Shown: positions 48,001-57,138, counted from the stretch's first letter. The stretch is 64,000 nucleotides of DNA from Psococerastis gibbosa (GCA_963971405.1 OZ020488.1:41584888-41648887), one strand, 5' to 3'. Notes: generated by a model not told the origin, from the sequence alone. Numbers and translations: made by a program.

Positions 48001-51000
48001 TTTATTACTAACACATGCACGGATTCCGAAAAGGGAAGAAACACCGTATCCAATTTATTATTTTGATTATTCTGTTCAAACACTGCTGATGATGTACAGT
48101 ACATGTTATTTGAATAATACTATAGCATTTGGCTTTTTCTATGGGGGAGGGACTGGAAGATTGACTCTTCCAAATTGATGAAATAGAGATTGATGGAAGG
48201 TGTCTGAAAATATGAAACCCATTTTGCCTCGCAAGTTTAACAATTACAAATTTACAATAGACAAAGTTTAACACGGAGAGCCGGAGAGGTAACAAGGACC
48301 AATTAAAGCTGACTATAGTTCAGGCAGTGGTGTATGTCATAGATACAGATCAGAAATATAGAAGAGGGCCGAGTAATGAACCTTGAGGTACCCCAAGCAA
48401 ACAAAAAATTTGCACCAGCGGGCATGGCGATTGTTTTTAATCTTAACCAGAGAGTAAGAAGATAATTTCAAAATGGAAGGTGCTATTCAAAATGGTTTTG
48501 TTTATATTTTTAACCCCAAGAATAAGTTAATACTAAACGGTATAGTAAGCCCAATGTATAATAGATACTAACGGGCAAGTAAAAACTAATCTGTAAAAGA
48601 GAAATGGGCAAATAACTAAACGTTTACTCGACCAGAAACGCAGAAGGGGGATGGTAATTAATATAGCTGCAATATATTTTCTAATGTATGCGATGAGAAC
48701 TTATTAAAGACTCCTCATTAAAGACTCTACGATCAAAATGTTTCCAGTGAAATATGACTTAACGTAAATTCCCAATACTGTCACTGAAGGGGGAGATATC
48801 CAAATATTTTGTAAATAAGGAATTTCTTTTATAAGATATTAATTAATTGCTCGTTCCACAGCAAGATATGGAAGTGGTCAGATGAAAAATTTATAAAACA
48901 AGCAAGAATTTTCCAAAAGCAGTTTTACATTTTACATGCCACTTCTATCTAAGATTGGATAAAGACAATTTGAACCTTGACGACTGCTGCTCTGAAAAGG
49001 GAAGTCGTGCTCTGACTAAGGCGCATATTCTACCAACGTCAATAGTGATAGTAAATGTAGTATTGACGTGGTAGCAGACATTTTTAGACTGTCTTTAATG
49101 TCTGCTACCACGTCAATACTACATTTACTATCACTATTGACGTTGGTGGAAGAAGCGCCTAAACCACTTTCTCAGGCTTTTTAACCAGGATGTTCTTCTT
49201 CGGGATTTATTAATCCCGAAGAAGAACATCCTGGACGATACGAAGACACTCGTTAGCGTTATTTCTTGTAATGTAGAAAATGTATAATTGTCGTATTCAG
49301 GATAGGAATCATTACATTAGTAGTAAGAGTTTAAAAAAAAAAAAAATTAGACATACGAAATGACTTCGTGGTTAATAATAACCTTTATTTTCATGATATA
49401 AATGATATAGGAGACCGAGGTCATTCCATTCACAGTATACAAGAAATTGCGTTACAAAGCACAGTTACAGTTACTTAGTTTCTGTGTTATTATGTGCATA
49501 ATATTCAATGGCTGGGCTAATTGATTTACCACTATTCTGTAAAATCGAATTAATGCTGTTTATCGGGTTTCTTTTAACTAATAATGTTTAAGGTACGAAA
49601 ATGTCAATATACTGCGAAAGCTTTTATTTTTTGCGAATTTCATTTGACCAATTTGATATTATTGTGGCTACGGAAGGAGGAAGTAATTAAGTTCGTTGTA
49701 TTGACTCACTCGTTCTTTGCTTACAAAATATCTCAAAATATCTGCCTTAAGTTCCATTGATATAATAAAGATGACACATTACAGTGACATTAACTTTATC
49801 TGCTCAAGCGACTCAATTTTAAATAGCCCTGCATCCTGCAGATAAATTCAGTAGGGAGTAAAGGGAGAAAAGGGTTAAAATAAGGTTACTAGGATATAAT
49901 TCATCACCGTATAAGCTCAGTATATCCATCATCGTAACTGTCACAGCAAACATTTCACATTCTGCTGCCTGGCGTTTTCCGTCCTGCAAGTTTATAGCAG
50001 CTTTTCAATTCAATATCAGAAAAATAACTCCAAGAAATAGTAAAGGGGATGTGAATAGTGTAAAGACAGGAGGGTCCGATTATATTTCAGTCCCATGTAC
50101 TGAAATTTCACAATTTAATGTAACAGAACTTTCACAATTTGCTGCCAGGCGCGTTACGTTGTTCAAGGCAATAGTACCTTTTCTAATCAATATCAGAGAA
50201 ATAACTCCGACAAATAGCAAAGGGCAGGTCAGTAGGATTAAGAGAGGAGGGGGGGGGGGGCATTATGCCTCAGTCCCATGCCCTGAAATTTCACATTTTG
50301 CTGTCGAATCAATATCAGAGAAATAACTCCGAGAAATAGCAAAGGGCAGGTCAGCAGGATAAAGCCGGGCGGGGTAGGGGGCAGGGGGAATTATACCTCA
50401 GACCCATGTCCTGTAATACAAATTTTACAATCAGCTTCTTGGCGTTTTACAAGTCCGTAGAGCCATTTCAAATCATTAGTAGAGATTAATTCCGGGAAAT
50501 AGTGAAGAGCAGGACAATCGGATAAAGAAGTGACGGGGGGGGGGGGGCAATTATAAAATACCTCAGTCCCGTGTCCTTAATGACTTACTGACTTAATTGG
50601 GCGCGATCAGCCCAGGGGGACTTTTGGCCGCTCTGACGATTTCCCTCCATCTTTGTCGATCCTCAGCAGCCGCTATCCAATCTGCTGCCTCGACGCCAAC
50701 TCGAAGGAGGTCCTCCTGGAACTGGTCCGCCCATCTTCTCCTAGGTGTTCCTCTTGGTCTTCTTCCGTGGGGGATTACTTCCCACACGGCCTTTGGGGGT
50801 CTGTAGTCCGGCATCCGGTGCACATGTCCTATCCATTGTAGCCTTTTTGCTCTAAGATCGTCAATGACGCCGAGGGATTCGCCAGACTCCGTTGATGACT
50901 GTACCTACAAAGATCCTGCGGAGCATTTTATTTTCGGAAACCGAAAGCATTCTCCTGTCCCGATCAGTCAATGTCCATGATTCGGCGCCATATAGAAGTA

Positions 51001-52938
51001 CAGGTTTCACTAGAGTTTTGTATAACCGTATTTTTGTGGACCATGAAAGAAGTCGGGAGTTAAAAAGTTGTCTTGTCTGAAAATAAACCGCATTGGCACT
51101 TTTGATTCGGCTTTTGACGGCAGCGCTGGTGTTATTGTCATCGGTTACGATGGAACCGAGATATCGGAAATTGCTCACTTGTTCGAATCTGCTGACCTGA
51201 TTAGGGTTTTCTCTTCCCATGCGCATGTACTTGGTCTTGTCACAGTTAATCGACAGTCCCATTCTTCTCGCTGCAGCTTCTAGGCTAGCTACCAATTGTT
51301 CCGCTTCGGCAAGAGTCATAGCCATAATATTCAAATCGTCCGCATATCCGAGGATATTAAGTAGTTCCCCAAGCTTGACACCGCCAGGTAAATCCGCTAG
51401 ACTTCGCACCACTCCTTCAAGGACCAAGTTGAAAAGAAGGGGTGATAGTCCATCCCCTTGTTTTACCCCGCTGATAACATCGAAGGGCTCAGACACTCCT
51501 ACGTCCGTCTTCACTCTAGCTCGTGGTCCCTCCACACATACTTTTGCCATTTTGCAGAGCTTAGCGGGTATACCCATGCCCTGCAGTGCCTCCCACATTC
51601 TGCTTCTGTTAATGGAGTCGTATGCTTTACTGAAATCGACAAAAATATTATGGACAGGACTGTCGAATTCTTAATATCGTGTCCTTAATATTTCCAGCAA
51701 TTTTACTTATTTTATTACGAACAAGAGAGGAGGGTATTCCACTTACGTACATGTAGATACGTTCGTGCCTTTCCAATCGAAATAAACAAGTAAGCAAATA
51801 AATAAATAATGGCGTTTTTACCAACAATCTTTGCTAGAAGAGGTATATAAAGAAGAATAAGATAATTTGACATCTCACTGCTAGAAAGAACATCCAAGCG
51901 CACGGTTTTTCTAAGTTTCCGATAGAAGACGTGGGTCCAGGACTTATTATATTTCATAAAGTATGTGAAAAAATCATGTGCCCATACTATATTCTCCACA
52001 TGCATGCAGGCATTTTCATCAGTGACGGATGCAGCTTTTTATTTGAAGGGGGTCATGGCAAAACTTTGTACCATTTGCTAACAAAGTTAGACCGGTTTAC
52101 GGTAGCCTATTTTTATAACATATTTTTTGTTAATTAGATAATATTTATTTTTACTAAATTTGTGTCATTTTGGCGCCCTTCACCGCGCTTGAAGGGGATC
52201 AAGACCCACTCCGTGGATCCGCCACTAATTTATAAAGCTTGAACTGACCGCAGAATACGTAAACCGATTATATTCCTTTATTGACATTTCATTTTCAAGT
52301 GAACCGCAACTGCAATGCACAATTTCAATGGAAATCGACAAGAGCGCAAATACAGTAGATTTGCATGGAAGCCAATATATGGAGTCAATAAATGCATTGT
52401 TCTGTAGGAATATAAACCCACAGATTCACTGCATTCTAACCACAGTCAACAGTGCAATAATGAAGTGAAATATAGAGATTGAAATTCGAGTTATATATTT
52501 CTCCCTATGCTTACATCGGTCCCTCCTCGAATATCCAATATAATAGGGGTCTTCACAGTGTTGGAGTTATCGAGTTATCCCTAGTTAAGTGTGTTATATC
52601 AAGCTAAGTTAACACACGTGGTACCCGATAACCAAGCTAACCAGCGTGTTATCCTAAACGCACTTCTGAGTTGGTAACTGTGTTATTTAGCTAGCTCTGC
52701 GATCGATAGTATACATATATATATTATATAGAGATACTTACAGTTTAGCCCCAAATCGTGGTAGGTGAGTATGGCTGGTTTCCCACGGATTCCCTGGACC
52801 GCGACCAGCAAGGTGCCCCGGTCGGTCTCAACATGTTCTTCGGCTATGCCATCGTCTCTGGCCAGGGATCTACTGCTCGGGTATTGCAGCTGGATGTTGC
52901 GAAGTTCGATGTCGTCCATACTTTCCGAGGGCATTGTA
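33048..52938 (-). CDS. NDRG-family protein (NDRG3/MESK2-type), 6 exons found, 3' end unresolved
   Basis: Exons 52938–52742 (ATG at 52934), 44228–44108, 40942–40654, 39619–39353, 39042–38958 and 33092–33048 join in phase (1, 2, 0, 0, 1, 1) with GT–AG introns: 333 codons so far, against about 360–390 for the family. Landmarks: [81 protein letters not shown], where the hydrolase nucleophile Ser is replaced as in all NDRG proteins; [43 protein letters not shown]; and [12 protein letters not shown] of the Ser/Thr-rich tail. NDRG proteins are non-catalytic alpha/beta-hydrolase-fold proteins of the cytoplasm linked to stress and differentiation signalling. The last coding exon is missing; an acceptor at 32684 would add only VLDCR and a stop. 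Introns of up to 8.5 kb carry many transposon copies. Confidence 0.92.
33315..33605 (+). mobile_element. LINE 3' end (CPLC knuckle and PRAGVG tail)
   Basis: One frame reads [28 protein letters not shown] and TADHL; after a frameshift the end reads [15 protein letters not shown]. This is an RNase H/knuckle end of LINE ORF2, degenerate. It lies just upstream (by genome coordinate) of the short NDRG exon, antisense to the gene. Confidence 0.65.
34000..34690. other. NDRG intron, nothing firmly recognised
   Basis: AT-rich. Phrases around TTTTTAACCCCAGAA (about 34600–34640) resemble 35600–35660 and 48500–48540, suggesting an old dispersed element. Confidence 0.35.
34695..34905 (-). repeat. Repeat T, minus-strand copy
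   Basis: The reverse complement matches 62812–63030 and 63278–63500: GTTTCCGTATGAATTTTGGC, GGCAAACTGGT, CATTGTCAA and AGCGATAATGGACAAGCT. Family T is about 210 bp, non-coding; a partial copy lies at 44585–44705. Confidence 0.65.
35404..35948. mobile_element. MITE with GGCCCGGTACACACGG ends, carrying a nested element
   Basis: The ends GGCCCGGTACACACGG and CCATGTGTACCGGGCC are inverted repeats. A second member, 60201–60443, has the same tips. Between them, 35513–35670 is a smaller hairpin-like unit with ends ATCATGGCGATT/AATCGCCATAAT that is absent from the second member, so it looks nested. Non-coding. Confidence 0.65.
36150..36470 (+). mobile_element. SINE or LINE 3' UTR with (GAA)n tail
   Basis: About 300 bases ending ATGATCGCCCATCTTCGATG, then AGAAGAAGAAG. 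The last 45 bases match the tail of the LINE fragment at 55905–56160, whereas the body is different. Either a SINE that shares a LINE tail or a longer stretch of the same LINE's 3' UTR. Confidence 0.5.
36950..37123. mobile_element. Small hairpin MITE
   Basis: 174 bp with 32-bp imperfect inverted ends (CTTGCTGTGCAGTGGAGGCG at the left). Non-coding; opposed short frames on both strands are a by-product of the inverted repeat. Confidence 0.65.
37130..38340. other. NDRG intron, nothing recognised
   Basis: Open stretches on both strands lack homology or codon character. No repeat partner found in the window. Confidence 0.35.
38380..38520. repeat. Rearranged copy of the 3790–3937 repeat
   Basis: Contains TTTCAACATCTGCAGTTGAC and then, inverted, ACATGTTGACGAAACGTTTG, so the repeat core is present in both directions. 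Confidence 0.5.
39811..40016. mobile_element. Foldback element with a tRNA-like core (minus strand)
   Basis: Inverted ends of about 60 bp (39811–39870 and 39953–40016; shared CCGAAA…TTGAGAA and TCTGGAC) flank a 90-nt core. On the minus strand the core has acceptor-like GGACATG pairing with CGTGTCC and a B-box-like AGTTCAAATCC. The ends resemble the arms next to the tRNA-like unit at 2424–2495 (TTTCGG…TATAACGAGGAGG). The core is longer than a normal tRNA. Confidence 0.6.
41260..42075 (+). repeat. Dispersed repeat R800, copy 1
   Basis: About 800 bp that match 61095–61925 as reverse complement throughout, including TTTACTCGAACAT, a homopolymer tract (17 G here, 12 C there), GTGACGTCACTGGAGGTGA-like sequence, GGCAAGTGACCCC and a GACA microsatellite (GACAGACAGACAGACA) near the end. 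A strongly diverged copy lies at 45420–45850. No long open frame; class unknown. Confidence 0.75.
43020..43262 (-). mobile_element. LINE ORF2 C-terminal fragment ([19 protein letters not shown])
   Basis: The minus-strand frame 43247–43059 reads [30 protein letters not shown] and [17 protein letters not shown], the C-terminal tail of a LINE RT protein. A more decayed copy is at 57440–57615, also on the minus strand. Confidence 0.75.
44585..44705 (-). repeat. Repeat T, partial copy
   Basis: The reverse complement shows ACCCCACGGATTTCTGGACA and TATTGTTTCCGCGTGAAT, as in the T copies at 62812 and 63278. Confidence 0.55.
44745..44890 (+). repeat. Dispersed SINE-like repeat S, copy 3
   Basis: Contains ACAAACAATTTAATGAATGT, GTCGCCTC, GAGTTACGACACGTCTCCAA and GACTCGCACAAGTGCAAGC. 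Confidence 0.75.
45408..45422. repeat. CA microsatellite
   Basis: About seven CA units, at the border of the diverged R800 copy. Confidence 0.8.
45420..45850 (+). repeat. Dispersed repeat R800, diverged copy
   Basis: Follows the same order of phrases as 41520–41800 (ATGGCAGGGCACGCAATGCA versus CATGATAGGCAATGCATTGG; then AACCTG, GGTTTTTTACTC, CACCTAAT and ACATGC) but has many substitutions and an extra hairpin at 45578–45616. Confidence 0.5.
45578..45616. repeat. Perfect 17-bp hairpin
   Basis: TTATAAAGCATCAATAA and its exact reverse complement separated by 5 bases. Confidence 0.9.
45872..46035 (+). repeat. Dispersed SINE-like repeat S, copy 4
   Basis: Begins ACAAACAATTTAATGGATGT, then AATCGCCTCACTAAGT, TACGACACGTCTCCGACCGC and GACTCGCACAAGTACAAGCC. 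Confidence 0.75.
46182..46572. mobile_element. Composite PIF/Harbinger-like MITE, copy B
   Basis: 391 bp flanked by TTA (46179–46181 and 46573–46575). The tips are GGCGGGGTTTCCACCGACCG and its complement, with the inner repeat of the same tip (GCGGGGTTTCCACCGACCTC) about 75 bases inside. Lies in the first intron of the NDRG gene. Confidence 0.88.
46580..48960. other. NDRG intron, nothing recognised
   Basis: No coding remnant. An AACCCC-type phrase near 48510–48540 recalls 34600 and 35640. The 167-codon open stretch at 47675–48178 has no protein-like composition. Confidence 0.35.
49020..49159. mobile_element. Simple palindromic PIF/Harbinger-like MITE, copy E
   Basis: 140 bp, almost a perfect palindrome, flanked by TAA (49017–49019 and 49160–49162). 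Tips are GGCGC…GCGCC. Its inner part GACGTGGTAGCAGACATT is the same as in composite copies A–D, but the central block is only about 15 bases and the second tip motif is absent. Confidence 0.88.
49185..49234. repeat. Perfect 23-bp palindrome of LINE sequence
   Basis: CCAGGATGTTCTTCTTCGGG and its exact reverse complement around TATT; one arm belongs to the LINE end, the other is an inverted duplicate. Confidence 0.9.
49300..49950. other. NDRG intron, nothing recognised
   Basis: AT-rich, no gene or repeat pair seen. Confidence 0.35.
49960..50569. repeat. Diverged tandem repeat, about 4 units
   Basis: Units of roughly 110–180 bp share TTTCACA(TT)TTGCTG, GGCGTTT, ATCAATATCAGAGAAATAAC, CCGAGAAATAGCAAAGGGCA, GGTCAG and a G-rich run, then CCTCAGTCCCATG. 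Unit length varies. Two units hold homopolymer G tracts of 12–13 bases (50249–50260 and 50535–50547). Confidence 0.75.
50570..50581. repeat. 12-bp target-site duplication of the LINE (right partner 51678–51689)
   Basis: CGTGTCCTTAAT at both 50570–50581 and 51678–51689, bracketing the LINE. Confidence 0.85.
50582..51677 (-). mobile_element. 5'-truncated LINE with reverse transcriptase, 3' end complete
   Basis: 1,096 bp between 12-bp duplications. The minus-strand frame 51598–50861, open a little further upstream, carries RT motifs [27 protein letters not shown] and [11 protein letters not shown] and the thumb-like [17 protein letters not shown]. After a frameshift with a small deletion near 50850 the C-terminus reads [20 protein letters not shown], then [12 protein letters not shown] and [12 protein letters not shown], then stop. 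The 3' end finishes in TTAAGTCAGTAAGTCA. RT with a GHV.RM…RRRW.DQ tail is the type often annotated as RTE-like or craniofacial-development-protein-2-like. Not active: it lacks the endonuclease and is frameshifted. Confidence 0.88.
51690..52735. other. NDRG intron next to exon 1, nothing recognised
   Basis: No coding remnant. Around 52560–52690 lies an unusual stretch with several GTTATC/GTTAAC-type inverted phrases, not assigned. Confidence 0.35.
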
Positions 52939-54360
52939 CTGCAAAAACAAATACAAAACAAAAATTTAACAAACGAGGCAACAAGCTAAACAAATCACGT
53001 CACACGAAGAAAAGATGTTATAAATTTATTTTTTTTACAATTTGATTTGAATATCTTAAACTGTAAATTATGTAGGAAAAAAAAAACAGGCCGATTTTCG
53101 TCAGCAAGAGGAAGCTCACTATTATTGGCCACACATCGATCACCCCAATAAGGTTGGTTTATATTTCGTATTTAAGTTAATAATATAATTATGAAGAATT
53201 GGTCCATTCACATTGTAGAGCACTATTTCATTGAATTGAAATTGAAAAAGGACTTTATTGAAGAAAAAAACCAAAAGGCGAACAATAAGACTATAAAGTC
53301 CTGTTTTCATGCTAACCAGTTGTTTTTCAGTTTTGTTGGTATAATGTTATTGATATTGATAATTCGGTAAATTTCTTTCGTCGATCTGTTTATCGGCAAA
53401 AAACCCCTGCACCAAAACTAAAAAAAAAATCCAAGCAGTACTATGCATGAAGTAGTCCTCGGCTAATTCAATAGACGAAACCGTTATAACTTAAGTATTA
53501 AATTAAATAAAAAAATTTAAGCAACCTACTTTGGGGTGACTCAGGGGTGGCCAATGTCAAAAAGCTCATAACAGAAATTCTTAATTAATATGGTAGGAGG
53601 TGAGGAGTGTGAAGAAAAAGAAAACATACAAATTATTCAACACACTGCAATATATTTTTTTAAATAAATACGCATAGAATTCTATATAGGGGAGATTCGC
53701 TTCCCACCAAAAATACATATATTTTTTTTTAATTTCAGGGGCCCCCGCCACGTCTATGACAAGCCATTGAAAAGACATAACAGGTGGCCGGGAGGGTATG
53801 TCCCATCTCTCCTCTTTACAACGTACATACAGTACGTAAATCTGCAATAAAAAATCCTTTTAAATTAAAACAAAACCTATTCCAGCAGTACCCTTACAAA
53901 CAATAAAAGAATTTTCATATAAGTTGGTAATCCAATCGCTTTTGTTGCCATTGGCTGTGACGGGCTCCAGGTTTTCAACAATGTTATTAATTATTCCGGA
54001 TTTACGCCATTCCCACTGCGTATAGCCCTGGAATTTTCATGAAAGCCTGAGTGACATCAAACCCAAATAAATCGATTCTGAGACCTTAACAATGAATAAT
54101 GATCCAAAGTATATTAATTATTACATTTCTGGTACAATATAAACGACTATTGGTATTTATTTTATATGGCACTGTTTCTTTTAGGTCTGATGACCGCCGA
54201 ACAAAGCAAGCATGACGAGAAGACAACTGTAGAGACGCACACGAAATCACCGGAAGGACGAATTAGTTCAAACCGAACCGACCTCCGCGAGCCGAGCTCC
54301 GGAGTCTGCAGATCTTCGGAAGCCGTAAGAAGAACAGAAATAAGTGCGAAGGGACTAACT
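52939..54360. other. Upstream of the first identified NDRG exon
   Basis: The NDRG promoter and any untranslated first exon should be here or further right; no clear core promoter was identified. A reversed LINE-type tail with TTTATTGAAG lies at about 53220–53260. Confidence 0.35.
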
Positions 54361-54361
54361 G

Positions 54362-54614
54362 TTTAACAAGGGGTTAGTTGGACTTACATTTCCTGTTGCG
54401 TTAATAGTCTTTAGAGGCATGAGCCTGGTGGTCATCGAACTTCTCAGGACTAAGCCTGATGATGGGAGCAGCACCCACTCCCGAAACGTCGCTTCGCCCC
54501 CTTCCCCTGACAATGGGCTCCACCCTAATTGTTCGATGACCATGAGGCCCATGCTTCTAATGACTACATATTAAAACAACAGGCAATGTAAGTCCAACTA
54601 ACCCTTTGTTAAAT
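54362..54614. mobile_element. MITE with about 80-bp inverted ends
   Basis: The left end TTTAACAAGGGGTTAGTTGG and the right end CCAACTAACCCTTTGTTAAA are complementary, and the match continues to GTGGTCATCGAAC on the left and GTTCGATGACCAT on the right. About 253 bp, non-coding. Confidence 0.75.
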
Positions 54615-54825
54615 AGTATTACACTATTGCCTTTACAAATAGAGGACTAGCTGTTGATATTCCGAACAATTTAGCCCATATACAACATTTAACTAGCCTA
54701 CCCTTTGAGCTTAAAACCACTCAGTTAAAAATTTTATATTGTACATTTAAGAAAAAACGTACAGTGCTGAGATGTCCCGATTCGCACTTAACCTAACCAT
54801 ACAAACATCTGTTTTTATTATTATA

Positions 54826-54848
54826 AATAAATAAATAAATAAATAAGG
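54826..54848. repeat. AAAT microsatellite
   Basis: About six AAAT units followed by AAGGACTTTATTGTTCAATT, resembling a reversed LINE tail. Confidence 0.7.
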
Positions 54849-54869
54849 ACTTTATTGTTCAATTACTAA

Positions 54870-55092
54870 GCCAACCTAGCGGAGTGTATGGGTGGCATGT
54901 CCCAACAGAGGAAGACCTTTGCGCCGTCCGAGACGATGCTATGGTGACCAGCTAAAGCAAGATGTGCAGGAAGTTGGCCTTCGGGCCGATGAGTGGCGTG
55001 GTCTGGCGAAGGACAGGATCCGTTGGCGTGGTTTTGTGAATGCGGCCAAAAGTCCCCCAGGGCTGACAGCGCCAACTTAAGTCAAGTCGCGG
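54870..55092 (+). mobile_element. LINE 3' end (SPPGL/AAGTC-tail family), fragment
   Basis: Plus-strand frame reads RPLRRPRRCYGDQLKQDVQE, GLRADEW, DRIRWRGFV and [13 protein letters not shown], stop, then TTAAGTCAAGTC. Same family as 50582–51677. Confidence 0.8.
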
Positions 55093-55099
55093 CCATCCG

Positions 55100-55890
55100 T
55101 TAAAAACATAGCATCGAAGATTTAAAGGGGTCCTATCAGCTACAACCTACCCTACCCAGCAGAAATTATCACAGAAAATCAGATATAAACACTCACTAAG
55201 TTTTAAGAATGAAAAATATGAATATTATGCCAACATAATAACTTAAAATGAACAACTTTTAATGGCCGCTCCGCAATCTAAGAATAACAAACAGCCCGTT
55301 AAGTATAGCAAGCGAATACAACAGATTTCTATCGCAGAGAATAATAATGTTTCTTAAGTAGAAACACTTAAGATTAAAAGCAGCATAAAAGCGATAGCTT
55401 TTAAACTTGTAGAAAGTATAATATTTTACGAAGAAAGCATAAGCCTCTGATTGTTGAGAGTAATGCACTTTCTCCATGAGAAAATGAGAATGGTTGCAAT
55501 CTTTTGTTCATAAACCTGAGTTCTATAGAAACAAAAACGTCTGCACAACCCTCCTGGCATCACCTTACCTCCACCGGTAGGAAAAACACGAGGCTGCCGG
55601 ACATGTTACTGACCACAACATCCAAAATAGAGAAGTGGTCAAGATATAGGATCTTCAAACAGTCCTTTCACCAATTATAAGAAAACCACGCCCTGGATGA
55701 TCAATAAGTACGATAGTTACCACAACCTACGTTCCTAGAATCCCTCGGCCCTCAAATTGAATTCGCTTCATTGCATTGTGATAAGGTTGGCATGGTCTTC
55801 TTATACAGAGCTCAGAAAGCAAAATATTCCAATATTCCAAGGTGGTTAGAATATATTAGAATAAGTTCCCCTAATACTGAAGTCCGGCTA
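55100..55890. other. Intergenic, nothing recognised
   Basis: No coding remnant or repeat partner found. Confidence 0.35.
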
Positions 55891-55904
55891 AGAAACGGAA
55901 ACTA

Positions 55905-56160
55905 ACAAACTTTGGCTATGTGATGAGAAACGAAAAGTATCGCCTTCGGCATGTAGAAATCCAAGGGAAGATAGAAGGACAGAGGGCTCCCGGCAGAAGA
56001 ATATCGGTTGAAAAACCTGAGGCAATGGTTTGGTAAGAGCATTACTTCCCTTTCAGCTTTTCAGAGCAGCAGTCTCCAAGGTTCAAAGTGACATGATGAT
56101 CGCCAATCGCCAATCTTTGATAGAAGAGGCATCAAAAGAAGAAGAAGAATAACTACTGCA
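55905..56160 (+). mobile_element. LINE 3' end (LFRAAVSKVQIA family) with (GAA)n tail
   Basis: Frames pieced together read NFGYVMRNEKYRL, GKIEGQRAPGRR, then LRQWFGKS and LFRAAVSKVQ, broken by frameshifts, and end in AAAAGAAGAAGAAG at about 56148. A further partial copy of the tail is at 56240–56320. Confidence 0.7.
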
Positions 56161-56329
56161 TTACATTTCCCTAGTACAGTCATCATGACTAAGTACATTC
56201 GATACTCTACATACTTGACTTCCTTGTGGGGAGTCCGTAGTACTGTATCTACGGGTTTACAATTGCCATGATGATCCCCAATTTTTGAAAGAAGAGGCAT
56301 TTGAAGCAGAAGATGAACATGGTAAGGCA

Positions 56330-57130
56330 GGTAAGGCAAATACTTAGCTTATTAAATTAATATTCTAGGCACTCTATTTCCCAGGTTTCCCCACTGAAAC
56401 ACATCCATAACTTAGCACTAAATCTCTTGAAAGCTCATTAGACGCAGACACCAGCTACAAGGCAAAAGAGTAATAGTTGAGTTCTTCAGTTCGCCCGTAA
56501 TCTGGTTGCCCCCCCCCCCCCCCGACCATCCCTGACTTCCCCCCAAGGGGGAAACTCATTCTGGCTTCTCATTCTTCCTTCCTCCGTCTCTTGAGGTTTT
56601 ATTTTCCCATCGCCCAAGAAATATTTTTCCAATAGGTTACTTTTTGTATGAGTTAGCGTTCCTACAAGGGACACTAAATTGCTTTCTTTATCTGCAATAC
56701 TAACCATATGAAGCTGCTGTTCTGTAGTTTTCTCTATTTCATAAAATTTTCAAAAATCTCTGCCATTTCTCTTGCATTGGAATGCCTCCAACTAATTAGG
56801 GTTGCTATGGCTCCGATTCGCACCGGAATTTGGTTAGGACACCCTTAATACTATTTTTTCTCTCTACAAAGTCGAATTTCTATGAAATATCGATCATAGA
56901 GCCATATATGAGATTAGAAGATGTAGAAAAAAATGCTCCCTTACATTTTGATGCATAGCCGGAGCTAACACCTTTTTGCCACAATTTCTGAACCTAACCG
57001 AACTTTGCATTTTTTCACGCATTCGAAAACTGCAGCCAAACCCTGTCAGTACCGGTTACATAATATGTACCAGGAACAGGCAAAAGGATGGATTTAGTGA
57101 CTAATTATACGGAAACAAGCATCCAGCAAG
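56330..57130. other. Intergenic, nothing recognised
   Basis: Contains a C tract of 15 bases (56509–56523). No gene or repeat partner seen. Confidence 0.35.
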
Positions 57131-57138
57131 CAACAAGC

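Larger units (their letters stand above)
48965..49250 (-). mobile_element. LINE 3' end interrupted by a MITE
   Basis: On the minus strand, sequence matching the LINE end of 1220–1345 (GAAGAAGAACATCCTGG, then a gap, then AGAGCACGACTTCCCTTTTC and CAGAGCAGCAGT) is split by the 140-bp palindrome at 49020–49159. The promoter-side part is also duplicated as an inverted repeat (49185–49234). Confidence 0.7.

Noticed and set aside
47675..48178. 167-codon open frame
   Set aside because: Intronic, no recognisable domain, composition like random AT-rich sequence, no splice support.
49960..50569. CRISPR-like array
   Set aside because: Units are long, uneven and diverged without conserved short repeats; eukaryotic minisatellite-like sequence.
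54166..54366. Plus-strand frame just before a MITE
   Set aside because: Hydrophilic, low-information sequence with no family resemblance; it ends inside the MITE border.
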